Positions 19,298 to 26,951 of a stretch of DNA of 64,000 nt are shown piece after piece. The notes beneath the pieces were generated by a model that did no database searches, was not told the DNA's origin, and saw only the letters and a list, made by a program, of their open reading frames with translations. Within the stretch, counting starts at the first letter, position 1. Each line of letters starts with the position of its first letter. The DNA is from Proteobacteria bacterium SG_bin5 (GTDB lineage: Bacteria; Pseudomonadota; Alphaproteobacteria; Sphingomonadales; Sphingomonadaceae): assembly GCA_002083475.1 (NCBI GenBank), contig LWDI01000032.1, positions 1-64,000 on the forward strand, in the 5' to 3' direction. Both the position numbers and the translations under genes were made by a program.

Positions 19298-20835
19298 ACC
19301 AGCGCGGCCGCCGGGGCCGCCCGCGTCTCGCCGATCTGCGCGGCGAGCGCCGCGTCATGCTTGGGCAGGCTCGGCGCGGCGCGGGCGACGACTGCGGCGA
19401 TCTGCTCCAGCTGCGCGCGGTTCACCGCCGGATCGAGCGCATCGGCGAGCGGGCTGTAATCCTCCGCCAACACTTCCTGCCCGTTGAGCACCGCGAGCCA
19501 GCTCGCCTCGCGAAACAGCGCGTCGGGGCCGAGCATCACCCGACCCGAACGGCGATACTGCGCCTCTTTTTCGATCAGGCTTTCGGGCAGCGCCATGTGG
19601 CGGCAATGCGTCCACAGCGGCTCGGGCTTGTCGTGCGTCGCGTGATAATGAAGTACGAGGAAGTCCTTGATATCGTCCATATCGTCGGCGAACAGCCGGT
19701 CGAAACGCGCGGCGAGGCGCGGGTCGATATCGGCATCGGGAAACAGCGTCAGCAATTTGGCGATGCCCGATTGGATCAGATGGATGCTGGTCGATTCGAG
19801 CGGCTCGAGAAAGCCCGAGGACAGCCCGATCGCGACGACATTGCCCAGCCAGCAGCGCCGCCGCCGCCCGGCGGTGAAGCGCAGGAAACGCGGCTCGGCG
19901 AGCGCTTCGCCGTCGAGATTGGCGAGCAGAGTCGCCGCCGCTTCGTCGTCCGGCAGGAAAGCGCTCGCATAGACATAGCCGTTGCCGGTGCGGTGCTGGA
20001 GCGGGATGCGCCATTGCCAGCCCGCCGCGCGCGCGGTCGATCGGGTATAGGGCGTCGTCTCGGCGACGCGCGCGCAAGGCACCGCGACCGCGCGGTCGCA
20101 CGGCAGCCAATGCGACCAATCCTCATAGCCCGCGCCCATCGCGCCTTCGATCAGCAGCGCGCGAAAGCCCGAGCAATCGATGAACAACTCGCCCGCCAGC
20201 CGCTCGCCGCGCTCGGTGGTGAGCGCGGTGACATGGCCGCTCTCGCCATCGCGTTCCACCTGCTGCAGCTTGCCCTCGATCCGCGTCACCCCCGCCGCCT
20301 CGGCGAGGCCGCGCAGATGCTGGGCATAAAGCGCCGCGTCGAAATGATAGGCATAGCCGAGCGTCGAAAGGATCGAGCGCGCGTCGCCCTGCGGCTTGGC
20401 AAAGCGATTGTCCGCCGCCAGCCGCGTGGCGAGCGAAAAGGCGTCGAGCGGCAGCTCGAGCCCCTCGCGCGCCGCCTTCAACCAGCGATGGTGGAACGCC
20501 ACCCCAGGCAGCGCGACGCCATAGCTGCCGAAGGGGTGGAAATAGCGATGGCCGGGCCGCGTCCAATCGACGAACTCGATCCCCAGCTTGAAGCTCGCTT
20601 TGGTGGCGCGCAGGAATTCGGCTTCGTCGAGCCCGATGAGTTCGTTGAACCAATGGATCGTCGGGATCGTCGCCTCGCCGACGCCGACGGTGCCGATCTC
20701 GGCCGATTCGAGCAGCGTGATCGCGAGCCGCGGCCCGAAGCTCTTGGCGAGCGCGGTAGCGGTCATCCAGCCGGCGGTGCCGCCGCCCAGGATCACCACG
20801 CGTTCGATCCGGCGCCCTCGTTTGCCGTCGTGCAT
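19294..20835 (-). CDS. Tryptophan 7-halogenase-like flavoprotein
   Basis: FAD-dependent enzyme of the tryptophan-halogenase family, 513 residues from the ATG at 20835 (GGGAG 6 bases upstream). The dinucleotide-binding motif GGGTAGWMTATALAKSFG is at the N-terminus, the family Lys lies in TKASFKLGIEFVDW, and the halogenase signature WxWxIP appears as GWQWRIPLQHR. IGLSSGFLEPLESTSIHLIQ is also a conserved family block. Many such enzymes in TonB-receptor loci have no proven halogenation substrate and no flavin reductase partner; none is seen here. It probably modifies, or acts in sensing, a compound taken up by the locus, but this is inference. Confidence 0.88.
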   Translation of the reverse strand: MHDGKRGRRIERVVILGGGTAGWMTATALAKSFGPRLAITLLESAEIGTVGVGEATIPTIHWFNELIGLDEAEFLRATKASFKLGIEFVDWTRPGHRYFHPFGSYGVALPGVAFHHRWLKAAREGLELPLDAFSLATRLAADNRFAKPQGDARSILSTLGYAYHFDAALYAQHLRGLAEAAGVTRIEGKLQQVERDGESGHVTALTTERGERLAGELFIDCSGFRALLIEGAMGAGYEDWSHWLPCDRAVAVPCARVAETTPYTRSTARAAGWQWRIPLQHRTGNGYVYASAFLPDDEAAATLLANLDGEALAEPRFLRFTAGRRRRCWLGNVVAIGLSSGFLEPLESTSIHLIQSGIAKLLTLFPDADIDPRLAARFDRLFADDMDDIKDFLVLHYHATHDKPEPLWTHCRHMALPESLIEKEAQYRRSGRVMLGPDALFREASWLAVLNGQEVLAEDYSPLADALDPAVNRAQLEQIAAVVARAAPSLPKHDAALAAQIGETRAAPAAALV

Positions 20836-21074
20836 CTCGCTCTCCCAAAGCCGCAAAGGTTTGTAGAGCAAATCCCGGGGCTTGCGGCAATGCTTCGCTC
20901 GTGTTGCGGTGGGCTCGCAACCGCCTCGGTTGGGCGGCAGGCTCCATCGCCCCCAACGCTCTCAGGCAGGAGCGGGGCGGATCATCGACGAGCAACGTTC
21001 GATCGGCTGGCCCCCACCGCGCCAAACCCGCTCCGCCGACTTCGATGAGGCCTAGCGCATTGCTTGTTGCAATG

Positions 21075-21095
21075 TGGCGGAGACGGAGGGATTCG
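21075..21095 (-). other. tRNA 3'-end fragment, putative attL
   Basis: Read on the minus strand these 21 bases are CGAATCCCTCCG followed by TCTCCGCCA: the T-loop end, the 3' side of the acceptor stem and the CCA of a tRNA gene, Ser-like. The sequence stops matching a tRNA exactly at the T-loop (next bases TA in place of TT), and no upstream tRNA body follows. This is what is left on the integrase side when a P4-type integrase inserts into a tRNA 3' end. The intact tRNA gene should then be at the far end of the element, in minus orientation. Confidence 0.65.
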
Positions 21096-21231
21096 TATCC
21101 ACCCCCATCAACGCTTTGTCCACCCTCGACTTTTTTGCATAAATCACCTATTAAAACAACGGTTTGAGCGGTGGCCGCGCAGGTGATCGGGCCGCACCGG
21201 TCCATTTTAATCCGCGCTAATCCACGACTCA

Positions 21232-21267
21232 AACCGGGTTGGAAACCGGGTCGCTAACCGGGTTGCT
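21232..21267 (+). repeat. Three 12-bp direct repeats at the integrase start
   Basis: AACCGGGTTGGA, AACCGGGTCGCT and AACCGGGTTGCT are perfectly phased at 12 bp (21232, 21244, 21256). They lie 29 bp upstream of the integrase GTG. They are candidates for arm-type integrase sites or for a control site of the integrase promoter. If translated in the integrase frame they would add a TGL-ETG-SLTG repeat, which supports starting the protein at the downstream GTG. Confidence 0.5.
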
Positions 21268-21295
21268 GATCCTGCTCTCGTTATTGGAGATTGGC

Positions 21296-22573
21296 GTGTC
21301 ACGTTCGATCCACAGGCTCAACGCCCGGCGTGTCGAAACCGAAAAGCGAGTTGGCAAACATGCTGACGGTGGCGGGCTTTGGCTCTTCATCAAGAAGGAC
21401 GGTTCGCGGCGTTGGGTGTTCGCGTATGAGCGGAACAAGAAGTGTCATGAAATGGGGCTCGGACCCGCGAGCGATCTCGGACTTAGCAAAGCGCGCGACC
21501 TGGCGGCGGCGGCGAGACAGCTCCTTGCCGAAGGTACCGACCCGCTCGAAGCGCGCCGTGCCGCCGAGGCGGAGGCGGCTGAGGAAGCACGGCTTGCCGA
21601 GTTGGAGCGCACAGGTCCGGTCCTCTTCGGCACGTTCGCCGACGATTATATCTTTACGCATGAAGAGGGGTGGAAAAACCCAAAGCATCGGCAACAGTGG
21701 CGCAACACGATCAAGACCCATGCAATCGCACTGCTTCAAATGCCGGTCCAAGACATCCGTACCGAAGACGTTGTGGGCGTCCTCAAGCCAATCTGGCGGA
21801 CCGTCCCGGAAACGGCGAGCAGGCTTCGCGGCCGCATCGAGAATGTCCTCGACGCGGCAAAGGCATCGAAGCACATCCAGAGCCCCTGGGAGAACCCGGC
21901 GCGGTGGCGCGGCAACCTCAGCCACTTGCTGCCGAAGCGGAAAACCAAGAAGCAGGTCCGTCACCACCCGGCCATGCCGTTCGAGGATCTGCCGGGCTTT
22001 TGGAAACGGCTGAACATCCGCCCGGCGCTGGCAGCGCGGGCGCTGGAGCTGACCATTCTTTGCGGGACGCGAACGAACGAGACGTTGCGCATGACGTGGT
22101 CGGAGGTCGACCTGGACGCCGCGATATGGACGGTGCCGGCCGACCGGATGAAGATGGGCGTCGAGCATCGCATCCCGCTCTGCGAAGCGGCGGTGACCAT
22201 ATTGCGCGGGATCGCCAAGCGTTCGAACCGGGCGCCGGACGACTTCGTATTCGAAGGCCAGAAGATGGGAAAGCCGCTTTCGCAAATGGCGATGACCATG
22301 GTGTTGCGGCGCATGAAGCTTGGCCATTTCACCGTCCACGGTATGCGCAGCACATTTCGGGATTACATGGGCGAAATGACCGACCATCCCGAGTCCGTCG
22401 TCGAACAGGCGCTCGCGCACCAAATCGGCGACGAAACCTCACGAGCGTATCGGCGCGGCGATGCTTTTCTCAAGCGCCGCGTCCTCATGAACGACTGGGA
22501 AGCCTTCGTCCTGGGCTCAAGGAAACGCCAGACACGGGTCACGAAATTACCGCGTCGTGCGCAGGCCGCCTGA
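21296..22573 (+). CDS. int: P4-type tyrosine recombinase (ICE integrase)
   Basis: Site-specific recombinase, 425 residues from a GTG at 21296 (GGAG 6 bases upstream). The N-terminal DUF4102-type arm-binding domain (LNARRVETEKRVGKHADGGGLWLFIKKDGSRRWVF) is followed by a core-binding region and a catalytic domain. Catalytic residues are visible as Arg in CGTRTNETLRMTWSEVD, His-x-x-Arg in HGMRSTFRDYMGE and Tyr in AYRRGD after QALAHQIGDETSR. It lies directly next to the tRNA fragment, as expected for a tRNA-targeting integrase. Confidence 0.93.
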   Translation: MSRSIHRLNARRVETEKRVGKHADGGGLWLFIKKDGSRRWVFAYERNKKCHEMGLGPASDLGLSKARDLAAAARQLLAEGTDPLEARRAAEAEAAEEARLAELERTGPVLFGTFADDYIFTHEEGWKNPKHRQQWRNTIKTHAIALLQMPVQDIRTEDVVGVLKPIWRTVPETASRLRGRIENVLDAAKASKHIQSPWENPARWRGNLSHLLPKRKTKKQVRHHPAMPFEDLPGFWKRLNIRPALAARALELTILCGTRTNETLRMTWSEVDLDAAIWTVPADRMKMGVEHRIPLCEAAVTILRGIAKRSNRAPDDFVFEGQKMGKPLSQMAMTMVLRRMKLGHFTVHGMRSTFRDYMGEMTDHPESVVEQALAHQIGDETSRAYRRGDAFLKRRVLMNDWEAFVLGSRKRQTRVTKLPRRAQAA

Positions 22574-22678
22574 TCCCATTTCGTAAATCTCGTGCCGCTC
22601 GGCAGGCATTTCGATAGAAGGCGAGTTCGAGCCGCTCCTGTGTCAGCCGACGGTTGAGCAATAAGAGACGAAAGCACA

Positions 22679-23500
22679 TTGACGAAACGGAAGCATCTTT
22701 CGGAAGCAACTGTCGAGACGGTGCTGGTGGCATGTCGGCGTCGATGCTGCCTGTGTTACTTCCTCAAGGGCAATCAGGAAGAGCGTAGAGGTCAGATCGC
22801 GCACCTGAACAAGCGGTCCGACGATGATCGGCTCGAAAACCTGGTGTGGCTTTGCCTCGAACACCACGACAGCTTCGACGGTAACACGAGCCAATCCAAA
22901 GGCTACACCCTGGGCGAGGTTCGCCATTGGCGGGACAAGTTGATCGAGACCTTGAGCGAGGCCGTGCTGCCCGCGGGCCAACCTATGGCTCGGATCGCAA
23001 GGGAGGTCGTCGCCGAGGCAGAAACCGACCCCGCGCATCGCTGGCGTTTTCCGCTCTGGCTCATAGCCAACCGCCCTGAATTCTTCGCCTATTCCGCGCC
23101 CGGGGCCGATGGAATCTGCACAATCGAACGGATTGACCTGCCCGATGGACGGATCGTTATCGCCTGCGTCGAAATGCCAGGTAATCCCGGCAAAAGCATC
23201 ACGAACGCAGCGGAGTATATTTTCAGGCAGGTGTGTGAGCGTTTCGAGCTTTCTACGACCAGAGTCGTATGGCTCGAAAACTACGAGTTTTTCGATCGGG
23301 ACGAGTGGCGGCAGGTCACATTCGGTGTCGATGGCTCGGCCGAGCCGGAGTGGACGACGATGACACCGGATATGTGGCGCGGGTTGCTGCTCAGCCCGAA
23401 GAGGCGAGTCACTGCCTCGTCCGCAGGTGAACTGCGCTCGAAGGTCCGGAAGCACTTTCCATGGCCGCCCGTGGAGATGGCGCTTGGGCTGGATTCGTGA
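22679..23500 (+). CDS. HNH-type zinc-finger endonuclease-like protein
   Basis: Protein of 273 residues, apparently starting at TTG 22679 with only a weak ribosome site, so the start is unsure. The N-terminal 60 residues have the HNH/treble-clef pattern: CRRRCCLCYFLKG, QIAHLNKRSDDDRLENLVWLC and LEHHDSFDGN, with paired Cys and His residues for metal and an Asn-Leu core. The rest is not recognised. It lies between the integrase and the transfer operon, on the opposite strand to the latter. Proteins of this layout are often standalone nucleases in defence cargo; that is inference here. Confidence 0.65.
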   Translation: MTKRKHLSEATVETVLVACRRRCCLCYFLKGNQEERRGQIAHLNKRSDDDRLENLVWLCLEHHDSFDGNTSQSKGYTLGEVRHWRDKLIETLSEAVLPAGQPMARIAREVVAEAETDPAHRWRFPLWLIANRPEFFAYSAPGADGICTIERIDLPDGRIVIACVEMPGNPGKSITNAAEYIFRQVCERFELSTTRVVWLENYEFFDRDEWRQVTFGVDGSAEPEWTTMTPDMWRGLLLSPKRRVTASSAGELRSKVRKHFPWPPVEMALGLDS

Positions 23501-23525
23501 GTGGCGACCGATTTTGTCGGTAGCC

Positions 23526-23729
23526 TTATCGACCGGGCAGCCGAACGCTCTCAATCCACGCAACGATCTCGCGCTCGCTCCAGCGCGCCGCCTTGGGCGA
23601 TAGTTTATACGGCTTGGGAAAGGCACCTTCCGCAACCAGCGCGTAGATCTTGGATTTGCCCAATCCGACCAGGCTCTTCACATCAACGATGCGCAGCAGC
23701 CGGTCAGCCTTGTCCGTGCCTTCGCTCAT
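23526..23729 (-). CDS. AlpA-family helix-turn-helix protein
   Basis: Small DNA-binding protein of 67 residues (ATG 23729, 7 bases after GGAG; an upstream TTG is possible). RIVDVKSLVGLGKSKIYALVAEGAFPKPYKLSPKAARWSEREIVAWIES is a classic AlpA/MerR-like winged helix, used by phages and ICEs as regulators or excisionases. It is the last gene of the transfer operon, 2 bp after DUF2274, and about 1 kb from the integrase. It is a second candidate for a directionality factor besides the protein at 47763-47990. Confidence 0.85.
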   Translation of the reverse strand: MSEGTDKADRLLRIVDVKSLVGLGKSKIYALVAEGAFPKPYKLSPKAARWSEREIVAWIESVRLPGR

Positions 23730-23731
23730 GT

Positions 23732-23956
23732 TCAAACTCCTTCGAGCGTCTCACGAGCTTTCGCGAAAGCTCGGTCGCTGGCCAGAAATGCCGAGAGCAT
23801 ATGGGGTATGAGTTCGGTGATCGGCTCGGACTGGGCATAGGTCCTATTGTAGAGCGTCGCATAATCCGTGAGCGCCTTGTGCAGCTCGGGCGTTACGGTG
23901 ATCGCCAGCTTGACCGGGGTCCGATCGGGCAGCCTTGCCAGTTTGATCTCGGGCAT
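23732..23956 (-). CDS. DUF2274 protein of the trb operon
   Basis: Protein of 74 residues, MPEIKLARLPDRTPVKLAITVTPELHKALTDYATLYNRTYAQ..., a small alpha-helical family that routinely follows trbI in alphaproteobacterial ICEs and plasmids. Its PVKLAITVTPELHKALTDYA pattern looks like a ribbon-helix-helix fold, so it may bind DNA. The ATG is one base after the trbI stop. Confidence 0.85.
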   Translation of the reverse strand: MPEIKLARLPDRTPVKLAITVTPELHKALTDYATLYNRTYAQSEPITELIPHMLSAFLASDRAFAKARETLEGV

Positions 23957-23957
23957 A

Positions 23958-25178
23958 TCACCTCTCCGCCGTCTGCCAGGGGCGCATGACGATGTCCTTG
24001 TGCACGACGACGCGCAGCGGCCAGCCGGGCCGAACCCGGATCGTCGGCTGGATGTTGAGATTGCGGGTGACGAGCTGGTCGCCGGCGCGTGAACCGCTTT
24101 GCTGGGCGGATTCCCGGATCGCACGAACCAGGTCGCTCTCATTACTGCCGAAGCTCAATTGGGTGCCAACCCCGAGCAACGTCGACAGCGCGACACCCTT
24201 GAGCAGTTGCCAGGTGTGGACATCGACCTTGTCCGACAGTCCCGAATAACCGGCCGTGTCTGTCGCCGGCACGTTGTCGATCCGGACCGACGCGCCGTCG
24301 GGCAGGATGATGCGCTGCCAGACTACGAGGGCGCGTTCCTGGCCGAACGCCACGACACTGTCATAGCTACCGATCAGCCGCGAGCCCTGCGGGACCAGCA
24401 GAATCCGGCCGGTCACGCTGTCATAGGCGTTCTCGGTGACCTGCGCGGTAACGAGTCCTGGCAGATCGGAATCCAGCCCAGTGATGAGGCTGGCGCTGAT
24501 GACGCTCCCCGCCATGAGCGTGTATGGCGACGGCGATGGCACCAGAGCATGCGGGTTGATGTCGCTGGTCCTATCCGTCGCCCCGACGAAATCGGCCTTG
24601 CGCTGCTGACCGTTGGGATCGCGATCAGGATCGAGGGCCATCCGCGCGGTGCTGGCGTCGGCCGATGGTGTGGCAGACGCCACTGTCGCTGGCTCCGCGG
24701 CAGCCGGTCGGTTCGCGCCCGATATCTGCATCATTACGGCGGACTCGCGGGCGGCCTTCTGCTCGGCGGCGAGGCGCTGGCGTTCCGCTTCGGCAGCCTG
24801 CGCCCGCTGATTGGCACCGACGGGCGGAATCGCAGCGCCGACCGACTGCTGATGCTCGAGGATTGGCTTCCCCAGGTCGCCCGGAAGCGGCGGACCCAGC
24901 TGGGGCACGTCACCATAACTCTTCGGCGCATTGGCGAGCGCATCGGCCGGGGCCTTCGTCGCGATGTCCGGGCGATCCTCATTTGCAGCGATGACATGGA
25001 ATGTCGTCGGCTTCAGTGCGAACCAGGCGGCGCCCACGATCGCGGTCGAACCTAGTGCGGCGATGGCCACCACCGCCCCACGCCGGAAGCGCACGACCCG
25101 GCCGGGCGAGCCGCGCAGGACGAGCGTTTCGGGATCTGCCTTCGCCGGCGCTGGCTGTTCTGCGGCTTCCTTGCTCAT
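23958..25178 (-). CDS. trbI: TrbI (VirB10-like) conjugation protein
   Basis: Scaffold protein of the mating pore that spans the inner and outer membranes. The 406 residues include one N-terminal membrane helix (GAVVAIAALGSTAIVGAAWFAL), a Pro/Ala/Gln-rich periplasmic linker and the C-terminal VirB10 domain (YTLMAGSVISASLITGLDSDLPGLVTAQVTENAYDS, VPQGSRLIGSYDSVVAFGQERALVVWQRIILPDG). It starts 4 bp inside trbG. Confidence 0.96.
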   Translation of the reverse strand: MSKEAAEQPAPAKADPETLVLRGSPGRVVRFRRGAVVAIAALGSTAIVGAAWFALKPTTFHVIAANEDRPDIATKAPADALANAPKSYGDVPQLGPPLPGDLGKPILEHQQSVGAAIPPVGANQRAQAAEAERQRLAAEQKAARESAVMMQISGANRPAAAEPATVASATPSADASTARMALDPDRDPNGQQRKADFVGATDRTSDINPHALVPSPSPYTLMAGSVISASLITGLDSDLPGLVTAQVTENAYDSVTGRILLVPQGSRLIGSYDSVVAFGQERALVVWQRIILPDGASVRIDNVPATDTAGYSGLSDKVDVHTWQLLKGVALSTLLGVGTQLSFGSNESDLVRAIRESAQQSGSRAGDQLVTRNLNIQPTIRVRPGWPLRVVVHKDIVMRPWQTAER

Positions 25179-26137
25179 GACGCCCTCCGGCGATCGTGGC
25201 GGCGCCCGTCGCCGCCCCGCGTGATCCGCACGACGGCTTGTTTCTTCTCGCCGAGCCGGAGTTCGGCGACATCGAACAGCCGGTCGACCACATAGAAGCG
25301 CCCGGAAACGCGATAGTTGACGAGTTGCGCATCGCCCTTCGGACCCACGACGAACAGTGGCGGCGCCTCTCCGACGGCCAGGCTCGGCGGAAATTCGATG
25401 AAGGTCTGACGACCGTCGTCGAATGCGCGAAGCGGACGCCAGTTCGGCCTGTCTCCCGTGATCGCATAGCCGAAGTTCAGTTGCTCGACGGCGAGTCCGC
25501 TGGCGACCGGCGTAGCGGCGCGCTGCTGGTCTGCCGCCCGTTTGATCGCCAGCAATTCGTCCTGCGGATAGGTCCAGGACAGGGCTGACATCGCCGTCGT
25601 GGCGGTGCTCTCTAGTTGGAGGTGGTAGGTGCGGCGATCGGTCGTGATGACAAGGTTGGTCGTCAGTCCCGCGATGAACGGCTTCACCAGGATATGGACA
25701 CGCTTGGCGTCGCCGGTGCCGCTGGTGGTGTCGCCAACAACCCAGCGTGCGGTGTCGCCCGCCGCCACCGAGATGATGGTTTCGCCGGTCTGCAGTGCAA
25801 TGTCGGTCACGAGTTCGGGTGCGGCGTAGAGCCGATAGAGCGCGCCGTCGCTGAACGGATAGATCTGCGCGGCATTTATGAACGCGCGGGCCTGCGGCTC
25901 CAGCGTCGCTTCGTGGTTAGCTGTACGGACGCGCCTCGCGGCGGGCGATAGCGGCTTCAGTCGATGACGAACCGCGGGCAGTGCGAGCGGAGGAGCGTCC
26001 GCGGCAGTCGGTGGTGTTGGAGCGACCGCGGGTGCTGGCTGGCTCGGCGCCGGGATGGTCGGCGTTGGGGCTGCGGTCTGGGCGTGCGCGGAGGAAGCGG
26101 CGACCAGCATGGTGGCAGCGAGCAGGGCGCGTTTCAT
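25175..26137 (-). CDS. trbG: TrbG (VirB9-like) conjugation protein
   Basis: Periplasmic/outer-membrane core protein of the mating pore, 320 residues. Signal peptide MKRALLAATMLVAASSAHAQ, a Pro-rich segment, then the VirB9 fold (YPFSDGALYRLYAAPELVTDIALQTGETI, TRWVVGDTTSG, HILVKPFIAGLTTNLVITTDRRTYHLQLEST). The C-terminal VNYRVSGRFYVVDRLFDVAELRLGEKKQAVVRITRGG is the conserved VirB7/B10-contact region. Overlaps trbF and trbI by 4 bp. Confidence 0.96.
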   Translation of the reverse strand: MKRALLAATMLVAASSAHAQTAAPTPTIPAPSQPAPAVAPTPPTAADAPPLALPAVRHRLKPLSPAARRVRTANHEATLEPQARAFINAAQIYPFSDGALYRLYAAPELVTDIALQTGETIISVAAGDTARWVVGDTTSGTGDAKRVHILVKPFIAGLTTNLVITTDRRTYHLQLESTATTAMSALSWTYPQDELLAIKRAADQQRAATPVASGLAVEQLNFGYAITGDRPNWRPLRAFDDGRQTFIEFPPSLAVGEAPPLFVVGPKGDAQLVNYRVSGRFYVVDRLFDVAELRLGEKKQAVVRITRGGDGRRHDRRRAS

Positions 26138-26946
26138 TGACGGTTCTCCTGTGGGGACGGCGCCAGGGGCGCGAGGTTGGGATCGAGAGGCGAGCCGAGC
26201 GGGAGATTCGCCGGTGCCGCGGCCGGCGCTGGCCGTGGCGAAGGCGTCGCTATTGGTGCAGGCGCATCAAGTTCGCGGCTCCAGTCAATTGCATCGACGT
26301 AGAGCCCGAGGGGATTCTTCCTCAGCGTATCGGCGTTTTTCGGCGGCTTGACCGTGACCGTCAGGATCGCGGTCCAGCGCGAGGTGTCCGCAAGGCTTCC
26401 CCGATCGAACGCGGTCTCGGCCCACTTTACCTGGAACGATGTATCTGACGCGCGGACGACGCTGGTGACCTGCACCGACACGGTCTTGTCGCCGACATCC
26501 GCAAACGGGTTTGCGGAGCGGGCATATTCGCCGAGGAAGATGGCACCGCGCGGAGATACGAAGTCGTAAGCCGCCAGCCAGTTGTCGCGCATCAACACCG
26601 GGTCGAGCGATTTGGCCCGGATGTCGGTGATGAAACGGCCCAGGAACCACGCGATCTGCGGGTCGGTCGGGCGATAAGCGGTCGCGGCGGGCGCGATTGC
26701 CCGTGCTTCACCGAGCGCATCGACCTCGACGACATAGGGGACGACGCGGCTCTGCATTGATTGCCAGACCAGGCCGGCGGACAGTCCGGTCGTCAGGAAC
26801 AATCCGCCGAATGCCATCAACCGCCAGTTGCGGGCCTGGACGCGGGCGGAACCGATCCGCTCGTCCCAGAGCTGCCCCGCACGCTGATAGGGTGTTTCGG
26901 GTTCGGGCGTTCGCCCGTAGCGCTGCACGGCGCGCTTGAATCGCAT
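26134..26946 (-). CDS. trbF: TrbF (VirB8-like) conjugation protein
   Basis: Inner-membrane assembly factor of the mating pore, 270 residues. A short cytoplasmic N-terminus with TPYQRAGQLWDERIGSARVQARNWR precedes one membrane helix (LMAFGGLFLTTGLSAGLVW) and the periplasmic VirB8 domain (VPYVVEVDALGEARAI, IAWFLGRFITDIRAKSLDP, WTAILTVTVKPP). The C-terminus adds a Pro/Ala-rich tail. It lies 5 bp after trbL. Confidence 0.96.
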   Translation of the reverse strand: MRFKRAVQRYGRTPEPETPYQRAGQLWDERIGSARVQARNWRLMAFGGLFLTTGLSAGLVWQSMQSRVVPYVVEVDALGEARAIAPAATAYRPTDPQIAWFLGRFITDIRAKSLDPVLMRDNWLAAYDFVSPRGAIFLGEYARSANPFADVGDKTVSVQVTSVVRASDTSFQVKWAETAFDRGSLADTSRWTAILTVTVKPPKNADTLRKNPLGLYVDAIDWSRELDAPAPIATPSPRPAPAAAPANLPLGSPLDPNLAPLAPSPQENRQ

Positions 26947-26951
26947 GGGGG

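Larger units (their letters stand above)
20836..21295. other. Gap at the chromosome/ICE junction
   Basis: This 460-bp gap lies between the halogenase and integrase genes. Its left half should hold the halogenase promoter. From 21075 it carries the tRNA 3'-end-like fragment, an AT-rich stretch (about 21129-21165, TTTTTTGCATAAATCACCTATTAAAAC) and the 12-bp repeats next to the integrase start. Two TAATCC copies (21208 and 21218) are 10 bp apart. These are features expected at an integrase-mediated attachment site. No gene was found. Confidence 0.55.

Noticed and set aside
21075..21240. A complete tRNA gene at the integrase end
   Set aside because: Only the last 21 bases match a tRNA; no anticodon or D arm can be formed.
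23526..23729. AlpA protein as the main excisionase
   Set aside because: Possible, but the HTH gene heading the traF-relaxase operon fits the RdfS position better; both are noted.
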